From assembly GCA_012845835.1 (NCBI GenBank), contig JABAKD010000017.1, forward strand, positions 3,161,001-3,225,000: a stretch of DNA of 64,000 nt. Reading direction: 5' to 3'. The notes below the pieces were generated by a model that ran no database searches, was not told the origin of the DNA, and worked only from the letters and a program-made list of their open reading frames with translations. The DNA is from Undaria pinnatifida (Eukaryota; Sar; Phaeophyceae; Laminariales; Alariaceae). Below, in pieces: positions 40,801 through 46,800 of this stretch (the stretch's first letter is position 1; every line of letters begins with the position of its first letter). The translations under genes and the position numbers were made by a program.

Positions 40801-43800
40801 TTTGTCTCGAAAGGGATGCGTGGGCAATAGTCAAATGACTAAGGCAAGCAACACATGAGTACGCCCCCCCTTAACATGCCCCCCTTAACAGGCCCCCCTT
40901 AACATGCCCCCCCCCCCCCCCTACCGCCTACCGCGGCATGCCTCGGAGATCCTCCTGTCAGGGGCCTCAGGAAAAAGGCTGCAATTCTTCTGCCGCAGCG
41001 CGTATGTCTCGGCCGCACACTACAGTAGTACTAGGTGCCTCTCAGTGTTACCGGTTGAGACACGTGCTACAACGACAAAGGACGCGTGGTACGATAGATG
41101 TGTGCACCACATTTTTTTCTGAGATCCCCTCACTTTCGGAGCTTAAGGCATGTCTTAACCCAAAAAAAAACTGACTTTGGAGCAAAAATAAAACTGCTAC
41201 TACTCCGGATGAAACATCCCAAGGTCTACGTGTAGAACAAGAATCGTGCAAAAAGAAAAGAAAAAAAAAACTATTTCCCACGACTCTGAGCTAAGGAGCC
41301 CCGTCATGCAGAGGCATTTTCAAGACGAGAAGTGGCGTCGTCACCTCGATCGTAGCACGAGTTAAAGGCAGAACTTTTTTTGGGCCATTTTCTTTTCTTT
41401 TTTTTCGGCAGCTCTTGCTCCTTAACCCGAAATCGTCGGGATTTCAATTTTTTTTTCGCAGTTTTCGTTTGTTTGGGGTATACCTAGGCCATGGGACTCG
41501 TCTATATCGGGTTGCACTCTTTCAATTTTCTCTAAATCAGTTTTTTTTTTGTTAAGAAGGGAATACATATCCTCAAATTAGGAGCCCCCAGAGATAAAAG
41601 GGCGCACGAAGACCGTACCATGAGACTTGAGTGGCGGAGCTGAGTCAGTCGTTCCACACGGCAGGGAGGATGCCATGTTTTTGCACTGCCTGGTTTGGGC
41701 CGCTTGCCCGGGTGACTCTGTGTTCGCACTTAACAACGTATCCACGGGCGATTTCGTTTGGCGCACGGTAGCTTGGTAGCACGGTAGCTAGCTGTTCCAT
41801 GGCGAGGTGTCTTATCGCAAAAAAAAAAATAATGGCAAGGACTAAGGGTACGGTATTAGTAGAGGGGATTGTTAAGAGACGACCTCCAAAGGCCTGTAAT
41901 TATCCGAATGTGAGATCATTTGGATGGGTTTCGTATGATAAGGTTGGCGTTTTATATTCGGGAAAGTTAGGAAGGAGATCGGAGGCACGTGTCTCCGATC
42001 TCAGAAGCTATCCGGGGCTGTGGTGGAATCGAATAAAGCTACGTCTCTACGAAGGAAAATGAAGTGAGTACTCTCCGAGGACCTGCTCAATTGGCAGACC
42101 TGCAGGGGGCACTCTGTGTCCCCACCTTTAACTTCACAGGATGTTACGACGGCGTGATGACGATGTTATTATGATGATGTTATGATGTAACCCTTTTTTC
42201 AGTACCAGAAATCGAGACACGGACTTTGAGACTCAGTACGTCACGGAAAAAAAAACACTTTCGTGTTATTTCTTGGGGCGGCGTACCTTGCCATTGCGTT
42301 GCGGATTGATATCGCAAAGGACGCATGCTACGATAGAGGTATACCGTTTTTTGGCGAAAATGGTTTCTGAATGACGGAGCTTTCCTTAACCCAAAATCGT
42401 TGGAAATGTGTCATTTCTGTTCGCATAAATCCCATTGTGTACCTAGGCCATGGGATTTTTTATCCTGTAGCAGTTTTATTTTTCTCCAAATCAGTTTTAT
42501 TCGGGAGGTCTTAAGCTTCCATTTTGAGGAACCTCAGCAAAAAAGGGGTGCACCTCTATCGTAGCACGCGTCAAAGCTTGAAACAGCACGAACGTCTCAG
42601 AGCGCCAAGTAACAGGGGGGGGTCAAACTCGCGCGAGTGACCCCAAGCCACCGCAAAAACGCCACCACAAAAACAGTACCCAAAAATGATCCCCCTACCG
42701 AGGCGTTCTACGGCAGCCCCCCCAACTTTTTTTTAACGAAATCGTCGGTTTTTGAAACCAGCATCCGGCCGCATATATGTATTCTTAAACACGGTGTTCC
42801 TTGGCACCCCGACGTCACCGTTCGACAGTCCCTGTCAAATAAAGAGATATATGAAGATATAGTCTTCGTAGCACCCTTCCTCTTGTCGAGCAGCCGTGAA
42901 ACCTTCGTTAGAGAAAATCGCTGGGTTTGGGGGGGGGGGGGGGCTATCGTAGAATCAGTCTACCGTAGGCTGGGGCCACGAAAGCTCAAGACCGCTTAAG
43001 GAACAGAGGGGTCACCCGCGCCAGTGACCGCAAAGAAAGGCCCCCACCATGACCCCCGCGAAACCGTAACCTTCGTCGACCGCCGGCTGCCCTCTATAGT
43101 GCCTGCGAAATCGTTTGCCACGAAGGGAAAACACCGCAGTGGCAGTGTATGCGGTGTAGAGCCGGTTCCGCTATATATAGTGCCGGTAGCTCTGGCTGGC
43201 CACGTACATACGGCCTTGAAAGGCCTGCAATTACTTGGTTTGATAGGTATTTGGCCGTTTTCCTATGATAGCGGGCGTCGTCGCTGAGTAGTCCTCGACG
43301 AGTCTCCCCGCACTCCGACCAGCATGCTCGACTGTAACGCCCAGCTGAAACGTCGCTGGTTGTGCGTCTGTCTGCCAGTTACCATTCGAAGACACTCCCG
43401 TCAAAAGCGGAGACATGCTGTTTGAGCTCCAGCAGAACGAGGAAGTTCGCGGACTTCGCGACTCAACGGGGGCCGACCTCGTACAGATGATCGGCTACTT
43501 CACCGACGACTTCTGCGGGCTGGGGTAAGAAAACTAAGAACGAAGGATACGGTGGGGGGGGGAGGTCTTTCGGGGCCGTTTTTTGCAGTGGAGCTCGGGG
43601 TCACTCGCGCGAGTTTGAAGCCCACTGTTGAATCCCCTTGTTTCTCTGCAACGAGCGGTCTTAAGCTTTCGTGATCATGTTTTATTGTTGCGACGGGAAT
43701 CCGCAATATGGAATGGTAAGCTACGCTGCGCAGAAGATAAAATCACCGAAATATTTATTGTCGGTGTGAAGTATTTGAAACAGGTGGATACTCGGCAGCG

Positions 43801-46800
43801 ACAATGGAGGTGTTTCATAACAAAATCATAACGTAGAGTCTTACTACGGTAGCCCCCCCAACCTTTCGTTAACGAAATCGCCGGTTTCAAACCAGGTCCC
43901 GGCCGTGTCTCCTGAAACACGGTATCCGTCGACACCCCGACGTCATCGGCCGATAGACCTTTGCACACAAGAAAATATGTGGACACTTTTCCATCAACAG
44001 TGACCTTCCTTGTGTCGAGCAACCCTGAAACGTTCACTGAAGAAAATCGCTTGTTTTGGGGGGGGGCTATCGTAGAATCAGTCCGTAGTCTTGGTTCCAA
44101 GTACCAACACTCGACCTATATTAGTTGTTTTGTTGTCTGCGCTACATATGTACCTGGTATGCAAGTTGAGTCGGAACAAAAAAGACAGCTGAAATCGCTC
44201 GGTGAAAAAATAATCCAACCCTCCAGAATATTTGGTGGAAAAGTATGTCGTATGTTTGGTGAGAGCGAAGCCCTCTCTCCACGGCCTTGTTTGTCTAGGC
44301 TTTCGTGTGTGTGGTGACTGCGCACGAGCACCAGGCTTCAGTAGCAAACGAACGTGAATCGTGTGATGACTAGAGAGTCTTCGCGGTCGGGCCTTCGCCT
44401 TTTGAACTTCGAGTCAAGATTGACCCATCAGACCACAGGGTCCGTCTGACACGTTTCTGGTGCACGGCGTTAGCGTTGTGTCGTCACAGCATTATCGCCA
44501 AGCCAAAAGACCCGTGCACACTACGAACCACTCAAACCCTACACACCCACCCACCCACCCACCCATCCATCCACCCGTCAAACCCACTACCCAACGTACC
44601 ACGCATATGGTTAGGAAATCACTGGAATGAAGCTGGATACCAAAGTCTCCACATAGCAGAAACCTTACCTTCAGTTTAGCTTCCACTTTCCGCCTCCCCC
44701 CCCCCCCCTCCCCCCTCCCTCATTCATGCCTCGAAAGGTATTTCTATTTCGACGAGGCCTACGGGTTCTCAGTGGTGCGAGCGGCGTGCATCGACAACTA
44801 CACCCATACCCACGAGTTCGGGCACAACTTAGGATGCTATCACAACAGGGAAGACAGCGAATACGACAACGATTACGCTCACGGACTCCGCTACTGCGAG
44901 GGCGCCCAACCGTGAGTGGCCCAAACTCGCCACTGAGTGTATTAAAGGACCACACAAGCTGCGCTAATAGAGATGCCAGATACTGATATTCTACGATAAC
45001 ACCCCCCCAAACAACAGCGATTTCATTTTTCATCGAATGTTCCATGGCTGCTCGACAAGAGGAGGGATGCTACAAAAACACATCTTCGCTCGTGTTCTTA
45101 TTTGCCAAGGACGACGATCTAACGACGACACGTCGGGGTGGCAGGGGGAACCGTATTTCAGAGAAATACGGCCGTGAACAGGTTTCAAAACCGGCGATTT
45201 CGTTGAAACAAAGATAGGCGGGCTACGTACCGTAGGACACCACTGCGTTGCTACGGTACGGGTGCACGCATAACTTTTTCTGGGGGGGGGTTCAACTTGA
45301 GTAGTGCTAGCGCTATTTTAGTACCGACCCAGGCTACGATAGGGGGGTCCCTTTTTATTAGGGACCTTTTCTTTTTTTCCAGTGGCCCGGAATCACTCGC
45401 GCGAGTGACCCCCCGTCCCTTCGTGGTCGTAAGCTCGTTCTAGCTTTTTTAACTCCGCGACATGAATCCGCAACGCAATAGGTAGCCACCCTGCGCCAAG
45501 CACATCGCGTAGAGTATTTTCGTCAGTGAGGTACAGAGTCACTCGTGCTGCGAGAGTGGCTCAAATCTAGTAGCGAATAAGGGGGGCGTATTAGCAATTG
45601 GCATTCCCCCTACCGCAGCCTTGGTCTACCTTGGCCCAAAAAACGGTCTTAAATATGCCTGCTACGATAGAAGTGCACCACTGTTTTTCCAAGGTTGACA
45701 CATGCTACGATAGAGGTAGCACTTTTCGGATATTTTTTTTTCTGAATGACCCAAAATCGTCAGAAATAGGCCATTTTTTTTTCATGATTTTCCTTTTGAA
45801 CCTTGACCATTTCATGCTTTTATCCGGCAGAATTTTTGTTTTTTGCTCCAGATCGGTTTTCGGGAGAGGTCTTAAGCTCCGAAATCGACGAAACCTCACA
45901 AAAAAAATGGGGCACCTCTATCGTAGCACGCGTCGGTTCCACAATTTGGGGGATTAAAAGACCTCTCCCGCCAATTGGGAGCGGAAGACGTCTCCCACAA
46001 AACTGATTTGGAGAAAAAATAATCTGCCACCGGATGAAAAATCTCCCATCATCTCGCCCAGGACATACAACGAGAATAGTTCATGACCACAATAAACGGC
46101 GTATTTCCGACGATTTTGGATTAAGGGGCCCGTCATTCAGAAAACAAGATAGCCAAAAAAAGGTATACCTTTATCACAGAGCAAGTGCGTCTTCAGGAGG
46201 TTTGGCCCGGTGAAGCTATTCACTCCGCCGCAGCGTGTCATGCCGCGAAACAATTTCACGTGAGACCTCAAGACTGCAAACAAACAAAACAGGGGGATCA
46301 CTCGCGCGAGCGAGCGCGACCCACTTGGGTGAAAAAAAAAGAGGCCCCAAGATCGACCGCTCTCTGGTAGCCTAGGTCAAGCTCAGAAAAACAAAACCCG
46401 TTCGCCCTTGCCATGCCGCATGGATGTGAGCATTACCCTCTTTCTTCTTCTCCCCCCGGTTGTGCTTTCCGCTTGTCCGCCCTTTTCTTGCAGCCCGAAG
46501 GCTGTGACGTTCCGCCTGTGGTCATACCTAAAAACGGACCACCCCCATTCCCCCCGTTCCCCCTCTACGCTCTGTTGGCGTTTTCGATGGGCCAGGTATC
46601 GAACGCTGATGAGCTACTCGTGTGGAAATCCCCGGGTGAATTATTTTTCCAACCCTGACGTGACGCTTCGGGGGAGGCCCACCGGGCGGCTTACGGAGGA
46701 CAATGCTCGTGCCATCGAAGACAACATGGTGGGGGGGAGGGGGAAAACGTAACGCAATCGAAATGACTTTTTTTTTTCGCTGTTGTTGTAGCTGTATTCA

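Larger units (their letters stand above)
42130..42974 (-). mobile_element. Family B element with family A and family C inserted in it
   Basis: Family B pieces at about 42130-42319, 42573-42699 and 42961-42974 read through both guests. This makes B older than both. Confidence 0.75.

Noticed and set aside
46493-46595. Upstream extension of exon 10 from the acceptor at TTCTTGCAG
   Set aside because: The frame is open, but the extra Pro-rich peptide would split the conserved CEGAQP-YRTLMSYSC segment. The acceptor at 46595 fits phase and family.
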